From Lingula anatina (lineage: Eukaryota > Brachiopoda > Lingulata > Lingulida > Lingulidae), in contig NW_019774380.1 in NCBI RefSeq assembly GCF_001039355.2, positions 301,631-338,117 of the forward strand: 36,487 nt of DNA. Reading direction: 5' to 3'. The notes under the pieces were generated by a model that was not told the origin of the DNA, made no database searches, and saw only the letters and a program-made list of their open reading frames with translations. How positions within the stretch are numbered: the stretch's first letter is position 1; the number at the start of each line of letters is the position of its first letter. Both the position numbers and the translations under genes were made by a program. This document shows positions 19,581-31,447 of the stretch, one piece after another.

Positions 19581-21531
19581 GTGATGTAGAAATAAAATAC
19601 CTCATTCAGATGTTTGATTTCATCTTCCTGCTCCTGCCTCTGTAAGTTAGCCTTCTCAAGCAGGTGTTCTGCTTTCTCCTTGGCCTCCTGCTCCAAGTCA
19701 TTCAGCTTGCCATTCTTCTGCCTGTTGATGTCCATTGTCTTCATCATCTGCTTCCTGGCAGTGGCCTCCTCCTGCAAACAGACAAACATTTATGAATTAA
19801 ATAGATTTGATGAATGAAAAATGTGTAAAATTAAAATAGAAATAGTAGGACACTAAACTAGCAATGGAGTTAAATTTAGAACCACTCTACCTAGTAAGTC
19901 TAAGTCAAGCAAACAAACCAATACTAATTTAACATTAACATATGAGCAGCTACTCAGTACAGTGACCTCTAACAACTATTAATGCATCTAGTCAGATTTC
20001 AAAAGACCAAATCACTAAAGCTAATAGATGCTATTGTCAATAAGCATTATAAATTACCTGAGCCATCTCTTTTTCCCTCTTAATTCTTTCCAGCTCGGCC
20101 ATCTTTTGTTCTTGTGTCATAACAATGGAAGCATTTTTGATGCGGTTGAAATCATAGCCCTCTAAAATGATTGATACACCAGATGGATCTTCTTTTGGAA
20201 CTCTGCAAGAAGATGGATTTTACATTCTAACATTGTTTCATCATTTTCAACTTCAGAGATTTGCTTGGTTTATGCTACCATAAATCCTCCCCCCNNNNNN
20301 NNNNNNNNNNNNNNNNNNNNNNNNNNNNNNNNNNNNNNNNNNNNNNNNNNNNNNNNNNNNNNNNNNNNNNNNNNNNNNNNNNNNNNNNNNNNNNNNNNNN
20401 NNNNNNNNNNNNNNNNNNNNNNNNNNNNNNNNNNNNNNNNNNNNNNNNNNNNNNNNNNNNNNNNNNNNNNNNNNNNNNNNNNNNNNNNNNNNNNNNNNNN
20501 NNNNNNNNNNNNNNNNNNNNNNNNNNNNNNNNNNAAAAAAAAAAAAAAAAAAAAAAAAAGATTTAAAATGCGGAATCTATGAATTGATTTCAAGTGAGCA
20601 GATAATGTCCATAAACTTGTCACAAACTTTTCACTTGTCTGGCTGCACAAAATGTGCCACAGCCAAAATGTTGTGCCAAATCAACTAAGGACTCCTTTAC
20701 CAAAATACTTTTGAATATTGTCTCTAAAACTGAAGCTTGACAAACCATTGAAAATAAATTTGAAATGGCATACTAACATTAAATTTCTGATAAGATCCTT
20801 TGTGATAACTTGGACAGTCTCCTTCTTGTTCTTCCCACTGCTCTTCTTCTTGGCACTTCTTGGTTCGCTTTCTTGAAATAAATAGTCATTCCCATCGCTG
20901 TATCCTTTTAGATCTCTCTGAGCGGCTTTGTTTGGTGTACCAAATAAACTTTCATCAACCTGAGAAGTGTAACTCACAACTCGGTAATTTTTTGTCTTTG
21001 CCCTTCGGGACGCTGATGAAGCACTGCTGTGCGTAGCTGCACTGATGGCACTGCCAGGCTGAAAGAAACGGTTGATAATCAGATTAAGTTATTTTATACA
21101 TAAAAAAACAAATTATGATGGTATTTAATCAAGCAGAATATGTACTTAAATAAAATGGGTGTACAAATTCACATTATATAATACAGTACTCTGGTACATT
21201 TTTTCTTCTACCTTTCTTGTTACATGTATCATATTCTTCCGTCACTTTAACTCACTTAATATAATCATAAAAAATAATTAAAAAACTAACGGCCTTGCTG
21301 CGATCCACGACATTTTAAGCAACAGACGAATAATTATTTATTTTACAAACGACTACAAGAAGAAATGGTAGAAAATGCAACACATGTACTTATTTGTTCT
21401 CCAAATCTCTTGCAGTACTTACCGAATCAGATATCACCAATGAAAATAGTACAAGATTTTCAAATATTTCTTTCACGATTGATGTAATTAATCAATGTGC
21501 ACGAGAGGAACATAATTATTTTACTCACCAT
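16537..21531 (-). CDS. CFAP45: Cilia- and flagella-associated protein 45
   Basis: Ten coding exons in phase: 21529-21531 (only the ATG), 20778-21058, 20058-20202, 19601-19771, 18934-19143, 18521-18658, 18085-18192, 17472-17779, 16920-17144 and 16537-16612. They give 554 aa, against about 551 in human CFAP45. Conserved stretches include SQVDESLFG, VQVITKDLIRNLIVPKEDPS, ILNAKCHAIRDAQ, EEKRLDMMMEVER and ALQERARDEQAERDALRAKR, plus the C-terminal YIAGVERK. The rest is long coiled coil, rich in Glu, Lys, Arg and Gln. In the family, CFAP45 is a microtubule inner protein of axonemal doublets needed for ciliary and flagellar beating. Exon 5 has four alternative acceptors in a 39-bp tandem repeat (19119-19274). 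The assembly gap lies in the second intron and does not touch coding sequence. The start is fixed by ATG|GTGAGT spliced to CCTGGC, giving MPGSAIS beside human MPLSTAG. MRPL39 lies head to head with it. Confidence 0.95.
18308..18322. repeat. Poly-G tract in CFAP45 intron
   Basis: A run of 15 G in the intron between exons 6 and 7. It reads as poly-C in the CFAP45 transcript. Similar G/C tracts occur near 2568, 4799, 4897, 15526 and 27257. Confidence 0.9.
19119..19274 (-). repeat. Four tandem 39-bp copies spanning the CFAP45 exon-5 acceptor
   Basis: Units are 19119-19157, 19158-19196, 19197-19235 and 19236-19274, nearly identical. On the minus strand each holds TATTTCCAG|CTCATACTGAATG, that is, a 3' splice site plus the first codons of exon 5. 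Possible exon starts are therefore 19143, 19182, 19221 and 19260. The unit is 39 bp and has no stop in the CFAP45 frame, so each upstream choice adds the same 13 residues (LILNAKCHVLYFQ). Confidence 0.95.
19539..19583. repeat. (TG)n microsatellite in CFAP45 intron 4
   Basis: About 22 dinucleotide repeats with one interruption (GCG), a few bases downstream of the exon-4 donor at 19601 in transcript sense. Confidence 0.9.
20295..20534. other. Assembly gap (240 N)
   Basis: Unknown bases flanked by poly-C on the left and 25 A (20535-20559) on the right, within a CFAP45 intron. The homopolymer edges suggest a sequencing or assembly failure. The gap size may be nominal. Confidence 0.98.
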
Positions 21532-21965
21532 TATGTTGTAGATCTTACGACGTCTTTAATTTTTCTACAAATTCCTATTTTTACAAACGCAGTCTTTCCC
21601 CACTGTCAGCTCACAACACTACAATGTCGGATATTTACGTATAGTCGTCAAGGAGACCCAAAGCGACACCTATCGTTGAAAGTGGCGTATATGCGGAGTG
21701 ATTTTTTCTGTTTAGCAAATCAACAAAATTACAAATAAATTTCGATAGAAATATTTCATAAAACAAATATTTTGTATGTACGTGCTACATTATCTCAGTT
21801 GCTATACACAAAATTGGCATTAATTATATTTTTTCAAAGAGAGATTTGTTTTACAGAGCGGATAAAGAAAACCAGAAACGTTGTTAGTGGGTCAACTTCC
21901 GGTTGTATAACACATGGGTGATTTTCCAGTGTAATTTATTGACACTGGTCGAACTCACTGGAAAT
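21532..21965. promoter_or_regulatory. Putative bidirectional promoter CFAP45/MRPL39
   Basis: Only 434 bp separates the two initiator codons, which are read in opposite directions. On the minus strand, GTCTCCTTGACGAC (plus 21644-21657) fits the RFX X-box consensus RYYNYY-N(1-3)-RRNRAC, 113 bp upstream of the CFAP45 ATG. On the plus strand, AACTTCCGGTT (21894-21904) is a strong ETS/GABP site about 60 bp before the MRPL39 ATG. No TATA box was seen. Regulation is inferred from motif and position. Confidence 0.5.
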
Positions 21966-24900
21966 ATGTCAGCTACAAGTTTCACAAAACTTACCAAGCA
22001 TTTGCATTTGAGGCACATCAAGCGTAAGTGTTTTTTTTTTTCACAGCACATTTTAATGTCGTTTTATTTTTCGTCTCAAACGTTATATTTTCACAGCTGA
22101 TGTTTATTCTTTTGATCATTGATGGTTATCATTCAATGTCTACGATATCTTACCTCTTAAAGCCCAAGGGTAATATTCTCGACCTCTCTCTGTCTCTCTC
22201 TCTCTTTCTTTTGCTGACGCGCACGTAGTGCACCGTAGCATACACACGAAGGCATTTCATCCTTATACGACGTGTCTGTTTCTAAATTGACGTAAGAAAC
22301 ATCATTGGTGAGTCAACCTTTCAGATCAGTCATATCTTGCTGCAACATACATTATTATTTTTAACATTTTTCATTGTTAATTTATTTTATTGTCTTTTCT
22401 TTGAAGGCTGTTACTGCAGTTCAACATCAAAGCTAACAAATTCAGAAGTGAGAGAAAAACGAAATGCTCTGTTTGATGAGGAAAGAAAAAGGCAGCTTTC
22501 TCTGATAACAAGGATAGAAAAGATACGTGTAGAACATATAGGACCTCCTGAGAACTGTACACTGATTATGAATAAAGGACTGTCAACACCATTTAACTGT
22601 GCAGCACGTATGTATTATGATTTTAAGTTAGACGTAGTACTGTATTCACAAAAATAAGAAATTGGAAATTTGATTTTTCTTTGTGATAACCCACGTAAAG
22701 AGACTTGAGACCCCAGTCAAAATTTGGCAGGTAATTTTTTCTAGCCTTTTTCTCACAACCCAAAATCATGTATTGAAATATTTCTGACCAGAAGAAATTT
22801 TTTCTCTACAAAAAACATTTTCGAAATCAATTCCAGACATAGCTGAATATTTAACAGTGCGTTCTGCAGTTGCGCTTGTAAACAACCAGCCATGGGACAT
22901 GCATAGACCACTTACGGAAGATTGTGAACTTAAGTTTGTTCATTACAGAGAAAATGATCCATATCATGCTAATAAGGTAGGTGAGAGTCTGAAAATCATG
23001 CAAATAATATGATAAGGAATATGTGATTGAATACAGATATTTGCATATTATTAGTGATCAGTATGAAAGAAAAATCTGAAAATAGGGATCAGCATTATTT
23101 TTTTATAAAGACTGTAGAAAATGATATACTGTTTATGTTTAGATGTTGAAATAAATATTAAGACTGCACCTGATCATAATGTGGATAGTGTACTATTGTA
23201 ACTTGTAACTGTATTATTTCCAACATGTTGAAAAAACTTATTTCTAAAGTTTTGTTGGTCATCATTTTGTGATAATTTCAGGCTTACTGGAAATCATGCT
23301 CTTTCATCTTGGGTCATATTCTTGAGGTTGCTTTCCAAGACCAGTATTATACAGAACTTTGTAGTTTTCCTCCACCATATGGTGAGTGATAGACATTAAT
23401 AAGAATATCTGGATTAGTGTGTGTGTGTGTGTGTGTGTATGTGTGTGTGTGTGTTTTACTTGTTCTAAGAAACATTTTTTTAGCTCAAGAGAAAAGAAAA
23501 TTATTTGGTTGCTTTTAATAATATTAATACACCCATTGATAATAATAATTATTTCATACTGTCACATTTTGTTGGTTTTGTAAGTCATTAGATTTTTTTG
23601 TTCATGAGTTTTTATTTCATAGATATTTTTGAAAAATTCCAGTACCCAGTGGGAGCTTTGTCTATGATGTGAAAATCCCTATTCCAAATTGGCAGCCAAG
23701 TCATGTAAGATAATTTCTATAGGTTTTCATTTCAGAATATAAAATTGGTACCAAAAACATAAAGTAGATATGGAAACGCGTACAAAATAATATTATTGGA
23801 TAAAAATAGAATTAAATTTGTTTTGGAATAATTATTTTAAGAGAATGGATAAGAACAAGTGTATATTTTGAAATCTAGGAAGAACTTCAGTGTATGGGAC
23901 AGATTGGAGCAAAACTTGCTGGAAAAGATTGGAAGTTTGAATGTTTAGATATTGATGAAACTCTTGCCCTGAAAATGTTTGAAGATAACAGGTAAGCCAT
24001 CTAAAATAAGGTCAGTTTCAAAAGGGAAATTTTTTCATCTAAGAAAACAAACTTCTTGAAATTATAATATGGTTCTTATAGTGTTCTTTACATCAGTAGA
24101 ATTGGAATTATTTATCTTTTTACTTTAAACTGAAAATCTAGTTCGAACATGGGGTCATCTCTTCCTTCTTTGTTGTAGCCAATGTAAGTTATGATAAAAG
24201 TTAGAAGAAATTTTGTTTTGTTAAAAATGATAAATTTGCAGTAATATTTTAATATTCACATTTTCCCAAGTTAAACTACATCCTATAATACCTTTTCTTG
24301 AAAAAAAATTGTTAGCTGAATCAGACGTGATTTGAGAAATTGATTCATCGAATTATTGACATTATTCAGGTTTAAGACACAACAGATCCCCAACATGGCA
24401 GCTCAGAACAAGGGTGGCAAGATCCGCGTGTACAGGATGGGTGACCACCTGGACATCAGTAATGGACCTTTGATTTGCAGGACCTCACAGATTGGGAGAT
24501 TTGCCATAACAGCTGTGAGTATCCTGATCATTGCCTTGGTGGAAAACTTTTAAGAATGTGGGACTAGTGTTGAACTATGTAGAAAAAGGCCACTGGATCC
24601 AGAAAGCATTGGGGTTGTTAGTGGCATGTCTGGAAATTACAAAGGATGTCACTGTGGTTACACAGTTTGTTGGTTTGATTTTTATAGAGCTTTTTACTCT
24701 CAAAAGTACCCAGACTGGAAAAAGAGCTGGAGAACAAGTTTGTTAAAATATTGTGTAAAGCTAGAAATACAAAGGGTTCAGTCACTTTCAGAGATGTAAA
24801 TAGAAATAGAATTATGTTGTTCATGAACAAACTTTTAAGTATATTCTCAATTTTCTACTACAAGTATGTGATATATACCTTATTATCAATAATATCTTAC

Positions 24901-26291
24901 CATAATGTCAGATGCTGGGTCTACTTCAAAAGAAAAAAAATCTTCACTAGTTCACAAGCAAAGGGACCAAATATGAACTTGCTCCTCAGTATAAATTGAC
25001 TAAAGAGGTCAATATCACACACTGATATTGGATATCTTGGTTAAACCATAATGCATTCTCAGTAAGATTTCTTTCTTTTTCTGCAGTTTCACCCCATATC
25101 AAGCCCAGACTTTGGTGAACTGACAAGAGTGCAGGGTCTCTCAGTGCCATCACAGGTCTTGGTAAGTCAAATTCACCACCTCATCATAATGTTGGCTTGG
25201 TTGTTTTGTCACTGTGTTTTCAAATTTTTTATTGCCTCACCTAAAACATCACATATTCAATATGTTGCCGTATCATGTATACTGTTACATCATGTATCCC
25301 AGAGGGCCATGTGTAAGAAAGGTATATGCACTTAGCATGCTTTACCCATTAAGTTTATTATTTTTGTTATTGTTGTTGTAACAACATAACAACATGTTGT
25401 TGTAATAACATGAACAACACTGACACCACCAGAGTATGGTTTTATTGCATGTGATCACAGTGGCTTCTTAAACACAGTCAGCCACATTTGTCACATACAA
25501 CACAGTATCGCATTCAGTTCACTGTCACCACTTTATACTGACACATATACCACCTTCTTTGTAACCGTTTTAAATTGGGCTTGGTTGTATTCAGGGCTTG
25601 ACACAAACTTTTTTCGATACTGGCCTGAGATATCAGTAAATATTGAAAGGATGATTTGACACATGACATTTTACTTACTTTTTGGGCCAGTGACCTCAGT
25701 GATTCAATGGCCCTAGGTTGGTTTTCAGTGGCCCAGGGTCAAGCCCTGGTATTACATATTAAAGAGTGATCAGAATGCAAACAACGATAGTTTTCCTTCT
25801 GCTGGTGTTTGGAGGGACATCTACCAGCCGGAACCTCCAGAAACACGACATTGTATCAGCTTCTGATGGAGAAAACTTCATTGTTTTAGGCATATACCAA
25901 ACTTGGTAACCTCTTTGTCATTGATAGTAAGATTGTAAAGTGTAAGTCTGATTTGATCCGTGTAGCATTACAAGGTAATATTTTAGGGTCCTCAGATTCA
26001 CAAATTTTCATTTCAGATCAATCACTGGACTTTTGATTTCCTGGCCAAACGTGCAGAAAAATATGTGAGTATAACTTTTTGAGAAAAAGAAAAAGCCGAT
26101 AAAATATATATCCTTACTTTTTATTTGTTTTGAGCAGAGTGTCAGAGGTAACCAAACCTTATTTCCTATATTTGACAAAAGGACTATTTATATTTCAGAA
26201 TGAACATGCTTCTTTGCCAGCAATGAGAGAGCCACCACCAGTCAAGGAAGAGGTGCAAGAAGAGGAGAAGGGATATTTTTGGCGTTTATAG
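21966..26291 (+). CDS. MRPL39: Mitochondrial large ribosomal subunit protein mL39
   Basis: Ten exons in phase: 21966-22023, 22407-22607, 22837-22976, 23282-23381, 23643-23704, 23879-23991, 24370-24514, 25087-25161, 26017-26064 and 26199-26291 (stop TAG), giving 344 aa; human is about 338. Recognised segments are RNALFDEERKRQLSLITRIE, MNKGLSTPFNCA, ALVNNQPWDMHRPLTEDCEL, KAYWKSCSFILGH, YRMGDHLDISNGPLICRTSQ and RVQGLSVPSQV. The N-terminal part after the leader is the TGS/threonyl-tRNA-synthetase-like fold typical of mL39. No synthetase activity is expected in this family. The first 20 residues (MSATSFTKLTKHLHLRHIKR) are basic and hydroxylated without acids, as in a mitochondrial presequence. The start is the first in-frame ATG after upstream non-ATG codons. 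The C-terminal exon is acidic and Pro-rich and looks lineage-specific. It is divergent with CFAP45 and convergent with CCDC127. Confidence 0.95.
23417..23454. repeat. (TG)n microsatellite in MRPL39 intron 4
   Basis: TG dinucleotide tract with one TA interruption, 36 bases after the exon-4 donor. Confidence 0.9.
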
Positions 26292-29200
26292 AGCTTGAAC
26301 AAACACTAGAGGGTTAGAAAAGGAGTACAACAGAGAGAAGTGTATCAGTTTTGATAACGTAACTGTAAATGTGGCAATCAAACCCAGGGTCAGGAATTTA
26401 ATAAAAGGTGTTTCGAAAATGAAACTGTGGAGTTTTCAGTATAATTTGCTGAGGGTTTAGGGACATTTTATCCTGGATTTTACAATGAGACAATTTCATT
26501 CATGAAAGTTTGTGACAGTTGGAATCCCAAACCAAGTGCTTGTTATGCGCTTATTGTTGCCAGAGGTTGGACTTTTTCAGAGACAGTGGTTGCTTCTGCT
26601 GAACTCCAAGACCCCTGGCTGCTCTTCCAGCATATGGCAAAATGTCAATAAGTATATTGAGAAGAGGATCTTGCCAACAGATGTGAAAGAACATGGGTGC
26701 AGAAAAGAAATGAGTGGGAGAATCTTTTAAGTCAATTCATACCGAGGTGCAAAGAAAGCACAGTTTTTAAGAGAAAATTTAATGCTGAAGGAAAGGACTG
26801 AAAAAATATGAAATAGTTTTTTTTTTCACTGATGAAAAAAAAAGGATGCAGATGGTTTGAAAGTTTTGATTAGGTTATGGTGAAAAAAATGAGAGCCTCG
26901 GTTAAATTTATATTGCTTTTTTCAAGTTTCTGACACCCCAAATAATATCAAGGATATGATTATATAAGTTAATATTATTTTATTGAATTTAAAAGTAATT
27001 AAATTAACAATCAATTATATGAAAGCTATGATGAATGTATAGCTACCCACTGACATACCACTACCAAAATCTAGTGGTAATTATTAAATTTCAAATAATT
27101 CACTTATGCTAGTTTCTAATATTTACTGCAAAAAATAACATTGGAACAGTTTCTATAAAAGTTGTACCCAGATGTGGATCAGTTGCTCTTTGGAACTTTC
27201 ATACATATTCATTTATTTATGTTTATTTTTTTTCTTTCTTTTTCTTTTTTTTTTTTGGGGGGGGGGGGGAGGGGGTAAAAGAAAAAGATATTTGCGCACA
27301 TAACTGGTTTTATATGAAGCTTGAGAGAAGGTACCATGCTGCTAGGCATTTGGCAGAAACACAACTCTGAGAAGTTATATTAGTGAGGCAAGCATTGGGG
27401 GTTTGCATCCTCCCAAGAATGGAGACTGGGGGCAAATTTAAAGATGCATTTGAAGTATAACTTGTAAAAGTAGTATAACTTGTAAAAATAGCAATAGACA
27501 TTGTTTCATATTACCTGAAGTGATATTTGAACTGATATTTTGTACTTACTTTCTGTGCTGTATATAACCGGAGCTAAGAAGTAGGTCAGTCAGTTTAGGA
27601 CCAAAATTAGAAGGTGCAGTCTTTAAGCTCTTTTATGGTTGAGCAAATTGGTAATTTTGTTCCTCCCTTAGCATGTCTAATTTATTCGAGTCGTAGAAGA
27701 AACCAGTAGAAGCGGTTTGTATGTACTACTGTGAAACCACACTTACTTTACATGTAACCTTGAGGAGAATGTATTTTTATGATAAAAAATGAAATCCCAC
27801 AGACACTGCAAGTCAGTGGGAATTACAAGGTGGTGTTAGAGGTTTATTATTATGAATTATGTCAAAGAGAAAAAAATGAATCTCTACAAGTATTTGAGAA
27901 TTTTTTTCAAAAGTTGGACATTGTTAAATGGAATAACAGAGACATTTGACATGCTGTTCCTTATTTTGGAACTTAGTACAAGAGACTCTGTACTTGTACT
28001 CGTATAAATAGGGTCTTGAACTCTAAGATTATGTAACAGAGGTGAAAGTCTTCTGTATTTATGCAGATATTTGGGCGTATTTATGTCCCGAGGTCTATTA
28101 TATACCTTGGTGGGGCTGTGAATCTTCAGTACTTGAATTTTCAGAATTTTTTTCAAGGTCCACTTTTAACCCCACACAAACTTATTTCAAATATATCATG
28201 CAATTATTTTTATTCTACTTGGGACTTTTATAAATGAATCAAGGCTTAGGAAGCTCAGAATAAAAATAACTAATGTAAACAATATTGAAATGTTTTTCAG
28301 TCTTAAATTTTGGAACTTGAAATAACAAATCAAACAACATTCTTGTACAAGGCAATTGGTGTGCATTTAGAAAAAAACGGTATTTGGCCAAGTTCAAGGT
28401 TTCAGTGCATTGCCATTTCATTTCCTGGAGCAATAAAAATAAACTGAGCTACCAGAGGTACTGATTCCAATTTACTAAAGAAAGTAGACAACATGCCTGG
28501 TAAAATGTACACCACCCCTTCCAAATGATCAGTAAATATGTGCCACTAGTTTCGATGAAGTAACTTTTAAATGAAGCAAAAAATCTCAATCCACTCCCCC
28601 CCCCCTTCCTGATGAGCAGTAAATATATACCACTTATTTTGATTTACTTTTAAGTGAGGCAGGAAATCTCATTCCACTTTTCCTACATTACACTATGTTA
28701 AACATCTAAACAGGAATATTAGAAAAGGTGACCAAGACATTACAACAAGGCCAGATTGAGTGAAAAAAAAAGCCCTTTTGTAAGTCCTGTCATGAAGGCT
28801 ACTAAGGATAATGACATGTTTACCATGTTTTCACCTTCATTAAGTAAATATTCATCTGGAGCTCAGCTCTAGATTGCATTTCCATAAGAAGTTGAACTTA
28901 GACATGAGCCTCACATAACACACCAATGTGTTCAAAACATTTTGTTTTATTAACATAAAACTCAACAATCTCATAACCTCAATTTGATAGAAGTAGGCAA
29001 GGCTTCCAGCAGAATATTCATTTCCCTACATTACATGCATATAAAGCAGGGCTCATAGCCCAGTTGCCAATTATAAAACTAAAACTCTTCATCTGATTTT
29101 GATATTATACTGTTTTTTTTATCATTCGTCAGTTTGCCCCAATCACGAAGTAATATCGAAAGCTGATAATCTGATGACACTCCTCAGGTACAGGAATACC

Positions 29201-29536
29201 TGAAACATATTTTCTAGTAATAGCATCTTAGATGACACAAAAAAAATTAGAATTACAAAAAGTTTTAACCCTATTGTTTGACAAAAAAAGCACTGTAACT
29301 TGATATAATGTACATAACTGATGTTGAAAACTGATCATTCTAATTATGTATCAATTACTTTCAGTTGTTATACCTTGGTATTCATTTGTACATTATTTCT
29401 TGATTTAAGAGACAAGTGAAGAAGTGAACATAATTCTATCAAAGAATCAGTAAATCTAAATGAATTAATAGTGTCTAACAATTACCTTTACCACAACATA
29501 GCATACTAGTAATACTGAATCTGATTCATTCAAATA
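26292..29536. other. Convergent intergenic region MRPL39/CCDC127
   Basis: AATAAA at 26400-26405, 109 bases after the MRPL39 stop, is the likely polyadenylation signal of that gene. On the minus strand, AATAAA at 28946-28951 could end CCDC127. Between them the sequence is AT-rich with a T12-G13 homopolymer junction (27245-27269) and short ORFs without splice context or recognisable content. Confidence 0.45.
26400..26405 (+). promoter_or_regulatory. Likely MRPL39 polyadenylation signal
   Basis: A canonical AATAAA 109 bases after the stop, followed by a GTGTTTCG-type GT-rich stretch. Confidence 0.5.
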
Positions 29537-31383
29537 TCACTTTTTTTCAAAGGAGAAATCTGTCAAGTTCTTCAACTCTTTTAGAATTTTTTCATGTTTT
29601 TGCTTTTCTATTTGTGTCTTCCACAACTTGGAGTATGCAAATCTTAGTTTTCCATTTTTATTGGGATTTCTTGCACAAAAACGATAATCATGACTAAAAA
29701 TCTGATTTAAACCTTCAGCCACTGAAACTCCCTGTAAAACTTTTTCTTTATCCAACAAACTTAGTGCCTGCTGCTCAATTTCCATTCTACCTTGCCTGGA
29801 CTTAAACACGCTACAACGGATATCTAAATATCTATGCACAAGAGCTTCATACTTTGCCAGCTCTTTTAGTTTCTGTCCTTCTTCGTATGTTGCTTGTGCC
29901 TCTACCCTTTGTAGCTCGTCCATCATGATCTCCTTCATGCGTCTACGGTGACCCTCAACTTGTAATACTTCTTTAAAATCAACATCTGCAATACTCTTAA
30001 ATTTCTCTGTCTCTTGCCTCTTCTCAAATTCTCCAAGGTCAGCTGAATATTGGATCTTTGTCTTCTCCAACTCGTTCTGATATTTCTCTTGCGTTGAGGC
30101 GACTAACTCAAGAAGTTTTTCCCTCTCCTTTTGTCTGGTTCTCTTTTCACCTTCCTGCATTGCTGTAAGAGAAGCAAGATTGGCATTATGTATGGAATTT
30201 ACAGTACAATATTGGCCCACCTAATTTTTCTCTTCTTTTTCTTTGACATCCATGGGTACAAACAGTTTCTATGCCTGATCCCATATTTTGACGCTTTCAC
30301 ACAACCTATGCTCTCCCACTGTAAAAGTTTCATAAAGATTTTCTTTGACTATATCACATTCAAATAAAATTTTCCGTACAATCTCATGCAGAAATTGCCC
30401 ACATGCAATTAAGGCATTGATTACATAATTTTTTTTTTCAAACAAGAATCTCATGCAGAAATTGCCCACATGCAATTAAGGCATTGATTACATAATTTTT
30501 TTTTTCAAACAAGAATGTAATTATTTTTCCAAAAGCAACACTTTATTCAAGCATAATATTTGAATAAGATCATTAGCTGATTCACATATCAAATGAAGTA
30601 AGGAAAATGACAAAACTTTAAAAAAATAAAATGCTGAACTATGAGATAGGTTTTAAATTTGTGAATTACTTTGTACTGCCACATGGAGTATTATTAATAA
30701 AATATTTTTTTTTACAAAATATATATCCACTTCAAAGAAATTGTGGAAGACCAAAACAAAACAAAACAAAAAATTAATGAAGTATATTGGGGGAAAAAAA
30801 TAACATGGTGTTTAGTAGAACTGGGGAGAAAGAGAGCAGATGCAGCATGTGAAATATGGGGAGAGGCCTGAGTGACAGCTGCAGACAAAATTGATTAGAG
30901 AAGTTCCATTGCCATGGGTACCAAATTTCTCTAAGACTGGGTTCCCCTAAAGCTATCACACTAGCAGGATATGTCCATCTCCGAGGGGATTCTCACTAAA
31001 TTGCATTCTGTTTACCTGTCATACCCACTGAAGCTGCTAGGGGGGTAATAAACTTTCATGCGCACTTAAACTGAATACAATTTAGCGAGAATCCCCTCAA
31101 AGATAGATTGATCTGGCTTGTACGATAGTGTTATGGGAAAGGTCCCTAAGCTCTTGACACTACCCAGATCATGTGTTTACTGACCAATCAGTATCAGGCT
31201 CAGCAGTGGCACAGCAAACTGCAGCACCATGTCTATCATCTGACTGCTGACCGGGCGGTTGGGATTATTGCTGAAGCCTGGGTTGTTCAAATCGTTGTTT
31301 GCCACGATATTTACATCCGGTGGAATGTTGAACTCTTGGCTCCCTCTCCTGCCTTCTGCAGGGCCAGCAGTTATATTCCCCAT
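29537..31383 (-). CDS. CCDC127: Coiled-coil domain-containing protein 127
   Basis: Two exons: 31185-31383 (ATG to donor G|GTCAGT, phase 1) and 29537-30162 (acceptor CTCTTACAG, stop TGA), giving 274 aa; human is about 260. The N-terminus carries an Asn/Pro-rich segment (FNIPPDVN, NNPGFSNNPNRP), then one hydrophobic helix (about 51-66, MVLQFAVPLLSLILIA). A charged coiled coil follows, and then the diagnostic C-terminal block GRMEIEQQAL, AEGLNQIFSHDYRF, NPNKNGKLRFAYSKLW. This matches human RLEIEKSLL, AAGLTDIFQHDTYC and NGRLMWLYLKYW. The family is a membrane-anchored coiled-coil protein reported at mitochondria and mitochondria-ER contacts, with a poorly known biochemical role. Its 5' side starts 23 bp from an (ATT)n microsatellite, and its intron holds a 67-bp tandem duplication. 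It is convergent with MRPL39 and divergent from UNC80. Confidence 0.88.
30381..30514. repeat. 67-bp tandem duplication in the CCDC127 intron
   Basis: 30381-30447 and 30448-30514 are essentially identical, both starting ATCTCATGCAGAAATTGCCC and both with the same T10 run. The identity suggests a very recent duplication or an assembly duplication. Confidence 0.9.
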
Positions 31384-31408
31384 AGTTTTTTTATTGCCCA
31401 GCCCTATG

Positions 31409-31447
<39 letters not shown>
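31409..31447. repeat. (ATA)n trinucleotide microsatellite
   Basis: About 13 uninterrupted ATA/TAA triplets immediately 5' of the CCDC127 coding start, probably inside its 5' UTR or core promoter. Confidence 0.9.

Noticed and set aside
20261-20650. ORFs crossing the N gap and the A-run
   Set aside because: They are open only because N and poly-A contain no readable stops.
25360-25415. GTT/AAC-rich palindromic stretch in MRPL39 intron 8
   Set aside because: The partial self-complementarity comes from low-complexity GTTGTT/AACAAC runs and the arms do not pair cleanly.
26512-26730. 72-codon ORF downstream of MRPL39
   Set aside because: It lies after the AATAAA of MRPL39 and shows no domain or splice context.
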